Of a stretch of 64,000 nucleotides of DNA, positions 8,736 through 17,153 are shown in pieces (position 1 is the first letter of the stretch; every line of letters begins with the position of its first letter). A program made the position numbers and the translations under genes. Location of the stretch: assembly GCA_963724625.1 (NCBI GenBank), contig CAVRVO010000013.1, positions 598,899 to 662,898 on the forward strand, given 5' to 3'. Source of the stretch: DATBVX01 sp963724625. GTDB lineage: Bacteria > Pseudomonadota > Gammaproteobacteria > Steroidobacterales > Steroidobacteraceae. The notes beneath the pieces were generated by a model that was given only the letters and a program-made list of their open reading frames with translations, had not been told where the DNA came from and searched no databases.

Positions 8736-10253
8736 TCAGGCGCCCAGTTTCGGGACACGGTGTGTCCCATGCGCCAGGCAGATGTTCTTCGTTTCCATGT
8801 AGAAGTCGAAGCTGTAGTCCCCGCCGTCTCGCCCGATGCCACTCGCCTTCATGCCACCGAATGGCGTCGGCAGGTGGCGATTGTTCTCGGAATTGACCCA
8901 CACCATGCCGGCGTCGACCTTGTGCGCCATGCGCAGAGCGCGACCTACATCGCTCGTCCAGATGTATGCAGTGAGGCCATAGACCGTATCGTTGGCCAAT
9001 GCAACGGCCTCGGCCTCGTCTGAGAACGGTATCGCCGTCAGCACCGGGCCGAAGATCTCTTCGCGCGCCACCCGCATGGCGTTGCTCGCGTTGGCGAACA
9101 GTGTCGGCTGCACGTAGTAGCCCTGGTTCGAGTTGTCCGCCCGCGCGCCTCCGGCGCGAATCTCGACACCCTCCTCGCGAGCGACCTTGAAATAGCTCAA
9201 CACCTTGTCAAGGTGACGCTCATGAATCAGCGGACCGATGTCGGTCGCGGGATCGAGCGGGTGACCTACCTTGAGCGTTGCGATGCGTGCCGTCACCCGC
9301 TCGACAAATCGATCGTAGATGGAGCGTTGCACCAGCAGGCGGCTCGATGAGGTACAGCGTTCGCCATTGAGGCTGTAGATCATGAACACCGCCGCGTCCA
9401 GGGCGCGATCGAAGTCGGCGTCCTCGAACACGACCACCGGGTTCTTCCCACCGAGCTCGAGATGCACGCGCTTCAGCGTCGGCGCGCCCTGGCTCATGAT
9501 GCAGCTCCCGGTCTTCGATTCACCGATGAAGGCGGTGGCTCGAATTGACGGATGCTCGGTCAGCATCTTCCCGGCCTGCTCGCCGATCCCGTTCACGAGA
9601 TTCACGACTCCGGCGGGCACACCCGCCTCGGTCATGATCTCGGCGAGCAGCATCGCGGTGAGCGGGCTCCACTCTGCGGGCTTGTGCACGACCGTGCACC
9701 CCGCAGCCAGCGCAGGCGCGATCTTCCAGGTCGACAGCATGAACGGCGTATTCCACGGCGTGATCACTGCGACCGGCCCGATCGGCTGGCGCACGGTGTA
9801 GTTCATATGCTCGGCTGCAGGGAGCGACAACCCGTCGGCAGCGCCGGGTGCACGGTCGGCGAAGAAGCGGAAATTCTCCGCCCCGCGCAGTGCGGCGCCG
9901 CTCATGAAGCGCAGCGGCTGCCCGGTGTCCATGCATTCGACGAATGCGATCTCCTCGCGGCGCGACTCGATGGCGTCCGCCACGCGGTGCAGGATCGCCC
10001 GGCGTTCATCGCCTGATCTGTTGCGCCAGGCGGGGAATGCGTTGCGAGCTGCGGCTGCCGCCGCATCCACGTCGCGCTCATCGCCGCAACTCACCTTGTT
10101 GAGCACGCTCGAATCCACCGGGGAAACATTCTCGATCGTGTGAGCGCTTGCGCCGGCCTGCGCCTTGCCAGCAATGAAATGCCCAAGCGTGGATGCGCGA
10201 AAACGCTGCAGATAGCCGGCCGCCTTCTGAATATTCGTTTCCAGAGCGCTCAT
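8736..10253 (-). CDS. hpaE: 5-carboxymethyl-2-hydroxymuconate semialdehyde dehydrogenase
   Basis: The 505-residue aldehyde dehydrogenase has the general base Glu266 (LELGGKNPVVVFEDADFD) and the nucleophile Cys300 (LNGERCTSSSRLLVQ), plus the NAD-binding ITPWNTPFML and AFIGESKTGS elements. The NGERCTSSSR and TPFGGMKASGIGRDGG blocks are typical of HpaE. The enzyme oxidises the ring-cleavage semialdehyde of homoprotocatechuate with NAD. Its ATG shares one base with the hpaF stop (TGATG), so the two are coupled. Next to hpaF and the dioxygenase genes, the assignment is firm. Confidence 0.93.
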   Translation of the reverse strand: MSALETNIQKAAGYLQRFRASTLGHFIAGKAQAGASAHTIENVSPVDSSVLNKVSCGDERDVDAAAAAARNAFPAWRNRSGDERRAILHRVADAIESRREEIAFVECMDTGQPLRFMSGAALRGAENFRFFADRAPGAADGLSLPAAEHMNYTVRQPIGPVAVITPWNTPFMLSTWKIAPALAAGCTVVHKPAEWSPLTAMLLAEIMTEAGVPAGVVNLVNGIGEQAGKMLTEHPSIRATAFIGESKTGSCIMSQGAPTLKRVHLELGGKNPVVVFEDADFDRALDAAVFMIYSLNGERCTSSSRLLVQRSIYDRFVERVTARIATLKVGHPLDPATDIGPLIHERHLDKVLSYFKVAREEGVEIRAGGARADNSNQGYYVQPTLFANASNAMRVAREEIFGPVLTAIPFSDEAEAVALANDTVYGLTAYIWTSDVGRALRMAHKVDAGMVWVNSENNRHLPTPFGGMKASGIGRDGGDYSFDFYMETKNICLAHGTHRVPKLGA

Positions 10254-10654
10254 CAGGATGCCTTCGGCTCGCGGCGCTTCACGTATTCGTGCAGGTTATT
10301 CTTCTTGCAGGTGAGTACCGCGTCGATCTCCTGCATCTCGAGCGAGATGCCGAGCGGAATCCGCTCGAATAGCGCGGCCAGCTGCTCAGTGGCGGTTGCG
10401 AAGATTGCATCACAGGCACGCTTGCGCGTTTCGAGGTCCCGGCCGTGGCCGACCCGAAGCATGATGTGCACGAAGGCATTGTCCGCATGCCCGTCGGCGA
10501 TCAGATAGTGATCGGCTTGATACGCCCGGATGCGAATGCCGCCGAGCGGAAAAACCCCCGTTGCCAGAGCGCTGGCCCGCAACGCGCCGAGGAAGCGCGG
10601 AAAGTCGACGCTGTCGCGCAGGTTGGCGGAGTATTCGATCACGATGTGCGGCAC
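10253..10654 (-). CDS. hpaF: 5-carboxymethyl-2-hydroxymuconate delta-isomerase
   Basis: A 133-residue CHMI-family protein starting MPHIVIEYSANL; after Met removal, Pro1 is the catalytic base of the tautomerase superfamily. Other family blocks are GIRIRAYQADHYLIADG and FVHIMLRVGHGRD. It isomerises 5-carboxymethyl-2-hydroxymuconate, the step after HpaE. The start is GTG 10654, preceded by GAGGGG at good spacing; the ATG five bases upstream is in another frame. It is the first gene of the catabolic operon, 63 bases downstream of the predicted promoter -10 element. Confidence 0.92.
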   Translation of the reverse strand: MPHIVIEYSANLRDSVDFPRFLGALRASALATGVFPLGGIRIRAYQADHYLIADGHADNAFVHIMLRVGHGRDLETRKRACDAIFATATEQLAALFERIPLGISLEMQEIDAVLTCKKNNLHEYVKRREPKAS

Positions 10655-10716
10655 GGCATTCCCCTCGCGCCACCTGTTGCGGCGCGCACGCCGGCGCCGG
10701 CAAGGTACTTAACATC

Positions 10717-10745
10717 ATAATCATCTCGCAGATCGGGACTGTCAA
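10717..10745 (-). promoter_or_regulatory. Predicted sigma70 promoter of the hpa operon
   Basis: On the minus strand a perfect -35 TTGACA (10745-10740) is followed after 17 bases by GATTAT (10722-10717), overlapping TATGAT (10719-10714). The start site would fall about 50-60 bases before the hpaF GTG. The -10 zone carries a direct repeat ATCAT-A-ATCAT (plus strand) that could be part of an HpaR site. Position and motif quality support a promoter; activity is not shown. Confidence 0.55.
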
Positions 10746-10786
10746 GGCGCGGTCGGCCGCTATCCCATTTCATACGGGGCGACACT

Positions 10787-11254
10787 TCAGGTGAGGTATG
10801 ACTGGGCCGGCGGCCAGTTACTCCAGGCGGTTAGGTCGGACGCGAGCAGGCCTTCGGCCTGCTCGCGGAATTCATCGGGTATCGGGCAGGACTTGCGGGT
10901 TACGGTATCGATGTGCACACCCGTCAGCAGTGTTACCGCCACCAGGTCCTGGGTTTCCTCGTTCAGCATCTCGTGCACGAAACGGAAGCTGCTCTTGCGG
11001 ACTTCGATGGCCGCTGAGCGGATGCTGATGATGTCCCCAGCATGCAGCTCGCGCCGATACGAGATGCGCTGGTCGACCGCCACCGCGCCCCTGCGCTCTT
11101 CGCGCAGGTAACGCGGCGTCAGCCCCATCGCCGCGAGAAAGTGCCATGTGGCTTCATCGAACTTGCCGACATACCACATGACGTTCATGTGCCCGATGTG
11201 ATCGCAGTGCCAGGGATAAATGACACTGCGACACGTCAACAAGCTTTGGGACAT
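10787..11254 (-). CDS. Hotdog-fold acyl-CoA thioesterase (4HBT-like)
   Basis: A 155-residue protein of the YbgC/FadM/4-hydroxybenzoyl-CoA thioesterase type. The motif HCDHIGHMNVMWYVGKFDEA contains the Asp (about residue 18) that is catalytic in this family, followed by the hotdog helix. GGAGGAG lies just before the ATG at 11254. It precedes the hpa operon on the same strand, but 132 bases and a predicted promoter separate them, so it may be transcribed independently. It could hydrolyse aryl- or acyl-CoA esters; the substrate is not determinable. Confidence 0.85.
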   Translation of the reverse strand: MSQSLLTCRSVIYPWHCDHIGHMNVMWYVGKFDEATWHFLAAMGLTPRYLREERRGAVAVDQRISYRRELHAGDIISIRSAAIEVRKSSFRFVHEMLNEETQDLVAVTLLTGVHIDTVTRKSCPIPDEFREQAEGLLASDLTAWSNWPPAQSYLT

Positions 11255-11513
11255 CCGAGTCTCCTCCGGGATTGCCGGCCCATTCTGCTCGTCTGTGGAG
11301 GCACATGCTCGTCGACGCCTAGCGGTCAGCCGGCGAGCCTCGTCGGCTTGCGATCCGTTGTCCGTAGGTGAAAGAAAGCAGCCCGCCGGCTATCCGGGCG
11401 GCGGAGGCTGCGTGGCTTCTAGTCCCTTGGGGCAATGCGCTGGTCTCGGCGAACCGGGCCGACTATCCTTCATGGCCAGCCCTAAAAACTACGTCTCTCA
11501 TGGAGGACTCCCA

Positions 11514-12080
11514 ATGAAGCTGCCAATGCAAAGAATCGGTGTCGTACTCATGTTGATGTTGTTCTGCGCGGTCGTCCGTGCAGACGAATTCGACGACACG
11601 ATCAAGGTATTTCAGAACGCGGGCGAGAGCGGCCAGTTCTTCAAGAAGGCCTATGGCTACGCGGTCTTCCCGACCATCGGCAAGGGTGGCGTCGGTATTG
11701 GCGGCGCGCATGGCAAGGGTCGCGTGTACCAAGGCGGCAAATATGTCGGCGATACCTCGATGACGCAGCTCACCGCCGGCTTGCAGCTCGGTGCCCAGGC
11801 CTTCAGCCAGATCATCTTTTTCGAAGACAAGCGCGCGTTCGATGATTTCACGGGTGGGAACTTCGAGTTTAGCGCGCAGGCTTCCGCGGTGGCGATTACC
11901 GCTGGAGCTTCGGCCAGCGCCGGCGGCACTGGGACCTCTGCGGGTGCCAGCGCCGGAAAGAAGGACGCGTCCACTGTCGGTGAGTACCGCAAGGGAATGG
12001 CGGTCTTCACGGTGGCGAAGGGCGGTTTGATGTACGAGGCAGCGCTGGGCGGCCAGAAATTCAAGTACACACCCAAGTAG
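11514..12080 (+). CDS. SYLF/Ysc84-domain lipid-binding exported protein
   Basis: From ATG 11514, preceded by GGAGG at 7 bases, the 188-residue product has a signal peptide (to about residue 23, VVRADEF) and a SYLF domain: GYAVFPTIGKGGVGIGGAHG, GRVYQGGKYVGDTSMTQLTAG and a C-terminal AKGGLMYEAALGGQKFKY. The SYLF domain binds phosphoinositides/lipids and actin in eukaryotes; bacterial versions are periplasmic and of unknown role. A Gly/Ala/Ser-rich insert at about residues 125-152 separates two halves of the domain. Confidence 0.88.
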   Translation: MKLPMQRIGVVLMLMLFCAVVRADEFDDTIKVFQNAGESGQFFKKAYGYAVFPTIGKGGVGIGGAHGKGRVYQGGKYVGDTSMTQLTAGLQLGAQAFSQIIFFEDKRAFDDFTGGNFEFSAQASAVAITAGASASAGGTGTSAGASAGKKDASTVGEYRKGMAVFTVAKGGLMYEAALGGQKFKYTPK

Positions 12081-12109
12081 GTCGCGACGGCTCGAACCAA
12101 GAGGATCAC

Positions 12110-12682
12110 GTGTCGCACCTGAATCTACGCTCAACGCTGCTGCTCGCAGTGGCGGTGGCGGTCGCAGGCTGCGCCCCGCAGAAGGCGCAGGACAGCGCGG
12201 CTGACGTCGCCACTCTTGCATCGACCGCCGCCGGTTGGGAAAAGGCATACAACGAGAAGAACGCGGATGCAGTGGCGGCTCTCTACGGCGAGGACGCGCA
12301 CCTTCTCCCGCCCGGAGGGTCAGTGGTCAACGGTCGCCCTGCGATCCGTGACTACTGGGCAAACGACATCGCCGCCACCGGCGTGGCGGTGACGATTACG
12401 TCCGATGCAAGCAATGTGGGCGGTGATTGGGCGTGGCGTTCCGGGGCCTGGAGCTCCCAGGATGCGAAGGGCACACCCGTCACCGGCAAGTACGTCGAGG
12501 TCTGGCATCGGACCCCAAGTGGCTGGCAGATCCATCGCGATATCTGGAATGCGGACGCAGGCTCCCGGGAGCGGGCGCGGCACCAGCCGCGCCCTGACGA
12601 CCAAACGCATGATCGGGATCTATATCAGAACGCCTCTCCGACGGAGAGCGTGAACGTACTGTCATCGCGGCCCCACGCATAG
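12110..12682 (+). CDS. SnoaL/DUF4440-like lipoprotein
   Basis: A GTG start at 12110 with GAGGA close upstream gives a 190-residue protein with a lipobox (VAVAGCAP, lipidated Cys near 21). The mature part is a SnoaL-like domain: AAGWEKAYNEKNADAVAALYGEDAHL and GRPAIRDYW, ending in YVEVWHRTPSGWQIHRDIWN. The last 40 residues are low-complexity and lie outside the fold. Thirty bases follow the SYLF gene, so co-transcription is likely. The function is unknown; DUF4440 proteins are small ligand-binding or isomerase-like domains. Confidence 0.82.
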   Translation: MSHLNLRSTLLLAVAVAVAGCAPQKAQDSAADVATLASTAAGWEKAYNEKNADAVAALYGEDAHLLPPGGSVVNGRPAIRDYWANDIAATGVAVTITSDASNVGGDWAWRSGAWSSQDAKGTPVTGKYVEVWHRTPSGWQIHRDIWNADAGSRERARHQPRPDDQTHDRDLYQNASPTESVNVLSSRPHA

Positions 12683-12730
12683 TCGGCGCGCATATTCAGG
12701 GCCAGTGACTGCAGGCCGTGCAAGGCACTC

Positions 12731-13564
12731 TCAAGTCTTGATCGGGATCCAGATCTCCAGCCCGCCCATTCCAGTCACGGAATCGAATTCCTCGCCGTAG
12801 CGCTCGAAGTTCGGCCCGTCTGCGGCTTCGTGTCCGGACTCCGGAAGCCATTTGTTCCAGATCGTGTTCCAGGTGCCGCGAATCGTCGAGATGTGATCGC
12901 GATGCTCGAACACCGCATACCGTTGTCCGGGCACGCGCACGCGCGCGAATTCCGTCGGCACAGCGGCGGCATCTGCGATCTCGACACCGCACAGGTAGTC
13001 GAAGTCGCCCGCCTCGTCGGCGTTGTAGGTGACACCGTAGGCCGTCTTGCCAACTTGCCCGGGCAGCTTGCAGAAGTACGGCAGGAATCGCTGCCACTGG
13101 GCCGGTATGCCCGCGCTGGTCTCACAGGTGTAGCGCTGACTCAGACCGGCGACCAGCAAAGGTTTGCCGTTCTCGAAGCGCGATGGTTTCAGGTTTGCAA
13201 TGAAGGTCTCGTCCATTTTCACAGGCTCCACGAGTTCGATACCGCCAAGGTGACCTTGCGCACGGACCATTTCGGGCGTCACTCCGAACTGATCGCGAAA
13301 CGCCCGCGTGAATGCTTCGTGAGAGCCGTATCCCGCCTCGAGTGCCACTGCCAGGATGTCCGGCGCGCCGTCCGACAACGAGCGTGCCGCTTCGGTCAGT
13401 CGTCTGCCGCGTACGTAGCGCATGATCGAGCGCCCGGTCGCAGCCCCGAAGGCCCGCGAGACGTGATAGCGCGACACACCCGCGAGATCTGCAATCTCTT
13501 CAAGCGTCAGCTCTCGCGAGAAGTGACTTTCCACGTACCAGAGCGCCTTTCCAGCAGGATTCAT
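12731..13564 (-). CDS. AraC-family regulator with GyrI-like effector domain
   Basis: From ATG 13564 (GAGGG upstream; ATG 13576 is an alternative) the protein has an N-terminal AraC double helix-turn-helix (LTLEEIADLAGVSRYHVSRA and ILAVALEAGYGSHEAFTRAF) and a C-terminal GyrI/SOUL-type small-molecule-binding domain (VAGLSQRYTCE, YAVFEHRDHIS, LEIWIPIKT). This layout is that of Rob/SoxS-type multidrug and stress sensors. It is transcribed away from the DGPF/ECF42 pair, so it may govern those genes; that is inference. Confidence 0.88.
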   Translation of the reverse strand: MNPAGKALWYVESHFSRELTLEEIADLAGVSRYHVSRAFGAATGRSIMRYVRGRRLTEAARSLSDGAPDILAVALEAGYGSHEAFTRAFRDQFGVTPEMVRAQGHLGGIELVEPVKMDETFIANLKPSRFENGKPLLVAGLSQRYTCETSAGIPAQWQRFLPYFCKLPGQVGKTAYGVTYNADEAGDFDYLCGVEIADAAAVPTEFARVRVPGQRYAVFEHRDHISTIRGTWNTIWNKWLPESGHEAADGPNFERYGEEFDSVTGMGGLEIWIPIKT

Positions 13565-13729
13565 GTCAGCCCTCATTGACTCCACACCACCGGTATACCC
13601 ACTTCCGGCACGCGCCATTTGATCGGCGTTGCGCTGGCCGGAGCTATTCTGTCATTCAGCCTGTCGAATTCGGCGTCCACCATTCGTCGTACGGACATGG
13701 ACCAATTGGTTTGACCAAAGGAGATGCCA

Positions 13730-14143
13730 ATGAGATTCATGATCATCGTCAAGGCGACCAAGGATTCGGAGGCAGGTCGGATGCCCGAGGAGCAAATGAT
13801 TGCATCGATGGCGACCTACCACGAGGAACTCGCGAAGGCGGGCGTCCTGCTCGACGCGTCGGGATTGCACCCCAGCTCCAAGGGCTGGCGCGTTCGCTAT
13901 TCCGGTGCGAAACGCACGGTGAGCGACGGACCGTTTACGGAGAGCAAGGAGCTGATCGCCGGTTACACGCTCATCCAGGTGAAATCGCGCGCCGAAGCGC
14001 TGGAATGGACCCGGCGCTTTCCGAATCCAGTCGGAGAAGGCCAGGATGCGGAGATCGAAGTACGTCAGCTTTTTGAGCTGGAAGACTTTGGACCGAGCGA
14101 AGCCATCGAGCGCTTTCGGGAAATGGGTGTGGTTGGCAAGTAG
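13730..14143 (+). CDS. YCII/DGPF-family protein
   Basis: AGGAG lies six bases before ATG 13730 and gives a 137-residue YCII-related protein containing the DGPF motif (VSDGPFTESKELIAGYTL), which names the group. Ferredoxin-like YCII domains have a His/Asp pair in some enzymes; here the role is unknown. DGPF proteins are habitually encoded next to ECF42-type sigma factors, exactly as seen here with the gene starting 50 bases downstream. The pair is probably co-transcribed. Confidence 0.88.
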   Translation: MRFMIIVKATKDSEAGRMPEEQMIASMATYHEELAKAGVLLDASGLHPSSKGWRVRYSGAKRTVSDGPFTESKELIAGYTLIQVKSRAEALEWTRRFPNPVGEGQDAEIEVRQLFELEDFGPSEAIERFREMGVVGK

Positions 14144-14193
14144 GCGCGTCGTCGGCTTGCGCGGGAGGACTATGGATGCTGTGATCGGTGGCC

Positions 14194-15450
14194 ATGACGG
14201 CCACCGACACGCATCGCGCGATTGACGCAGTCTGGAGAATTGAATCGCCGCGGCTGATCGCTGGCCTCACGCGCATCGTGCGCGACGTCGGCGTGGCCGA
14301 AGAGCTCGCCCATGATGCCCTGGTGATTGCACTCGAGCAGTGGCCGCAGTCGGGCGTCCCGGACAACCCGGGCGCCTGGCTCATGACGACCGCAAAGAAT
14401 CGCGCCATCGACCGTGTGCGCCATGGAAAGCTGCAGGAACGCAAGCACGAGCAACTCGGCTACGAGATCGAGACCGAGGTCACGCCGGATCTCGACGCCG
14501 AAATCGACGATGACATCGGCGACGACCTGCTGCGCTTGTTGTTCATCTCCTGTCACCCGGTCCTTACAACGGAAGCGCGCCTCGCGCTCACTCTGCGCCT
14601 GTTAGGTGGCCTGACGACCGGGGAGATTGCCCGGGCATTCCTGGTTCCAGAGCCGACGATTGCACAGCGCATCGTGCGGGCCAAACGAACGCTCGCGGAG
14701 GCGCACGTGCCCTTCGAGGTCCCTCGTGGCTCCGAGCTCAACGTGCGACTGGCTTCCGTGCTCGAAGTCATCTACCTCATCTTCAATGAGGGCTATTCCG
14801 CCACGGCCGGCGAGGACTTGATGCGACCGGCCCTTTGCGAGGACGCGCTGCGGCTCGGCCGCATCCTTGCTGAGCTGGCTCCTGAGGAGCCTGAGGTTCA
14901 TGGGCTCCTTGCGTTGATGGAGATTCAGGCCTCCCGCTCAGCAGCGCGAATCGGGCCTGCGGGTGAGCCGGTATTGTTGCTCGAACAGAACCGCGCGCAC
15001 TGGGATCAGCTGCTCATCCGACGGGGTCTTGCCGCACTCGAGCGAGCCGAGAAGCTCGGCGGCGCATACGGCAGGTACACGTTGCAGGCTGAGATCGCTG
15101 CTTGTCACGCACGCGCGCACACTGCGGAGCAAACCGACTGGGTGCGCATTGCCATGTTGTACGAAACGCTGGCCAGAGTTGCGCCCTCGCCGGTCGTTGA
15201 GCTCAATCGTGCAGTCGCCGTATCGATGGCATTCGGTCCAGCCGCAGGACTGGAGCTCGCCGACGCGCTTACTACGGAGCCATCGCTCAAGACCTACCAT
15301 CTGCTGCCGAGCGTACGCGGCGACCTGCTCGCCAAGCTCGGCCGGGCAGAGGAAGCGCGGGCGGAGTTTGAACGCGCCGCTTCGCTCACGCGCAATGCTC
15401 GCGAGCGCGAGCTGCTCCTCGGGCGTGCAGCGTCGTGCAGTTCCCGCTGA
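14194..15450 (+). CDS. ECF-type sigma factor with C-terminal TPR-like extension (ECF42 group)
   Basis: The 418-residue protein has sigma region 2 (VAEELAHDALVIALEQWP, NPGAWLMTTAKNRAIDRVRH) and region 4 (LRLLGGLTTGEIARAFLVPE, PTIAQRIVRAKRTL), then a DUF6596/TPR-like extension of about 230 residues. That long extension and the adjacent DGPF protein identify the ECF42 group, where the extension replaces an anti-sigma factor in controlling activity. ATG 14194 fits the family start (MTATDTHRAIDAVW); GTG 14188 is two codons upstream in frame, and the strong GGAGGAC near 14164 serves no longer in-frame start. No anti-sigma gene is adjacent. Confidence 0.88.
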   Translation: MTATDTHRAIDAVWRIESPRLIAGLTRIVRDVGVAEELAHDALVIALEQWPQSGVPDNPGAWLMTTAKNRAIDRVRHGKLQERKHEQLGYEIETEVTPDLDAEIDDDIGDDLLRLLFISCHPVLTTEARLALTLRLLGGLTTGEIARAFLVPEPTIAQRIVRAKRTLAEAHVPFEVPRGSELNVRLASVLEVIYLIFNEGYSATAGEDLMRPALCEDALRLGRILAELAPEEPEVHGLLALMEIQASRSAARIGPAGEPVLLLEQNRAHWDQLLIRRGLAALERAEKLGGAYGRYTLQAEIAACHARAHTAEQTDWVRIAMLYETLARVAPSPVVELNRAVAVSMAFGPAAGLELADALTTEPSLKTYHLLPSVRGDLLAKLGRAEEARAEFERAASLTRNARERELLLGRAASCSSR

Positions 15451-15981
15451 AGTTCCTGTTGCCTCGCGGCGCGGTCGTGATGCTGCTGTTCGCTGCAGTG
15501 CCGGGCTATTGCGCCGACCCGACGCCGGTACCGAAGAGCGCCGCGGTCATGGATTTCGAACTGTTCGACGACATGAGCGCGTACGAAAACCCAGTGGTCA
15601 TCGAAAGTGAGAACCGGAGGATCGCCCTGATCAGTGACGCACTACGCCAGGAGCTGGTGCAACGCGCGCTCTACCGCGTTGTGGACAACGGCCCCGCTGC
15701 GGCGCTCATCGAGGAGCCTGAAGGCAAGACAGAACCTGCGCGACTGCAATGGCTGTGAGATCGACATTGGCAAGGCGCTGGATGCGAATGTCATCGTCAT
15801 TGGCTGGGTGCAGAAAGTCAGCAATCTCATTCTCAACATCAACGTCCAGATCAAGGACGTGCCGACGGGCGAAATGCTGTACGCGAAGTCGGTGGACCTG
15901 CGCAGCAACACCGATCAGTCCTGGCTGCGTGGCATTCGTTACATGGTGGATAGCATTGCGGAGGACGAACGCGCGCGCTGA
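15435..15981 (+). pseudogene. DUF2380-like exported protein, frameshifted
   Basis: Two overlapping frames make one protein. A GTG at 15435 (inside the end of the sigma gene) gives a signal peptide and AVMDFELFDDMSAYENP to about 15730; the next frame continues RDCNGCEIDIGKALDANVIV to the stop at 15981. Together they form a DUF2380/DUF3280-type periplasmic domain, with the conserved CxxC-type DCNGCEID segment just after the shift. Dropping one base near 15727-15733 (an A in GGCAAGACAG) joins the frames as EGKQNLRDCNGC. Either a decayed gene or a one-base sequence error. Confidence 0.7.
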
Positions 15982-16120
15982 CAGCGGACGCCTATAGGCG
16001 AGCGGCGCCAACTCCCTGATCTGTTGAAGAGCAGGCTCTTTGGCACGCACACTGCATGTACTCCGATAGCCCGACCACGTAGCGGGCTTGAATCACGGAG
16101 CTAACTGCAAGGAGCACGAT

Positions 16121-16393
16121 ATGAACGGAGCTATGAAAGTAGCGGCGCTGGCCGCGGTGTTGGCCTGCTCGGCCGCCTTCGCCGATGACACGAAGACGTC
16201 GACGGGGAATAACGAATGGCCGGAGTTTTCGACTCTCGACCAGAATGGCGACGGAAACATCAGCAAGGATGAAGCCAAGGCGCAGTCCCTGCTGGCTTCA
16301 CGCTACAGCGAGATTGATAACGATATGGACGGGAAACTGAGCGCCGAGGAGTACAACAAGGCGCGCGACCATATGAAGGCCCCGAACCCGTAA
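16121..16393 (+). CDS. Small exported EF-hand protein
   Basis: AGGAG seven bases before ATG 16121 gives a 90-residue protein with a signal peptide (cleavage near SAAFADD) and two EF-hand loops: DQNGDGNISKDE and DNDMDGKLSAEE. Both have the acidic residues needed for calcium. Bacterial proteins of this kind are periplasmic calcium binders of unknown role. The gene ends 17 bases before a strong terminator hairpin. Confidence 0.85.
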   Translation: MNGAMKVAALAAVLACSAAFADDTKTSTGNNEWPEFSTLDQNGDGNISKDEAKAQSLLASRYSEIDNDMDGKLSAEEYNKARDHMKAPNP

Positions 16394-16409
16394 TTTCGGC
16401 GCTGCCTGA

Positions 16410-16457
16410 CGCCGGGGAGATCACGGCAGCCCGAGGGCTGCCGCGATCTCCCCGGCG
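16410..16457. terminator. Long hairpin, bidirectional terminator
   Basis: A 13-base outer stem (16410-16422 with 16445-16457) and an 8-base inner stem (16424-16431 with 16436-16443), separated by one A/C mismatch, enclose a four-base loop. A weak T-rich stretch follows on the plus strand. It lies between the convergent EF-hand gene and the SRPBCC gene. Confidence 0.75.
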
Positions 16458-16473
16458 TGTCATTTCGTTTCGG

Positions 16474-17001
16474 TCAGCCCTCGAGCATGCTCTTCAGGTT
16501 CTTGAGGCCGCCCTGGTAGACCCCTTTGATCAGGTTCACCGCACCGGTGTCGCTCTCGGCTTCCGGCGGATTGTCAGCTGGATTCTTGCGCTTGAAATGG
16601 CCAACCCACGTGACCACCGAGGTGCCGTCCTTTCCTGCCTTCACTGAAACTGTGGACACGTAGTCCTGCAGAGGCAGCGGCGATTCGATGATCCTGTACT
16701 TATAAGAGTGGTCCTTCTCGCTGAACGCGAGCAGCTCTTCAGTGAACGTTGGTCCATCCTTGATCGTCAGCGCACGCACTGCGCCAGGCGTGTTGTTGGT
16801 GCCCTTGACGATCTCGTCCTTGGCAAAACCGGGATGCCACTTGTTCAGACCGTCGTAATCCTTGATCGTCGCCCAGACCTTGTCGACCGGCGCTTTGATT
16901 TCCATGGTTTCGGTGACGCTCAGTGGCTTCGGCGGGTCCGCCAACGCGGCTCCGCAAGCAGCCATCGCGAACAGTGCCACCATGGCGAGGCTCTTCTTCA
17001 T
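16474..17001 (-). CDS. Exported SRPBCC-family protein
   Basis: ATG 17001 with AAAAGGGG upstream gives a 175-residue protein with a signal peptide (about 1-22, GAALADPP) and a START/Bet v1-like SRPBCC domain: TETMEIKAPVDKVWATIKDYDGLNKWHP and the C-terminal helix TGAVNLIKGVYQGGLKNLKS. The fold binds hydrophobic ligands. Exported versions resemble XoxI-type accessory proteins of quinoprotein systems, and a quinoprotein relay module lies 5 kb away, but this link is weak. Confidence 0.83.
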   Translation of the reverse strand: MKKSLAMVALFAMAACGAALADPPKPLSVTETMEIKAPVDKVWATIKDYDGLNKWHPGFAKDEIVKGTNNTPGAVRALTIKDGPTFTEELLAFSEKDHSYKYRIIESPLPLQDYVSTVSVKAGKDGTSVVTWVGHFKRKNPADNPPEAESDTGAVNLIKGVYQGGLKNLKSMLEG

Positions 17002-17153
17002 AGATGTTCCCCTTTTGACGGTTTGTGCGAGGAGTTTGCCCGGCCTGCGCCAACCCGCAGACCCGCCCGGCGCGACACTATACCGGAGTCGCAGCGGATC
17101 ACGGTTTACGGCGTGGCGCTCACAAACCGACCCACGTAGACCATACTCACGAC

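Noticed and set aside
11463..12248. 261-codon minus-strand open frame
   Set aside because: Antisense to the SYLF gene, which has a signal peptide, ribosome site and family motifs.
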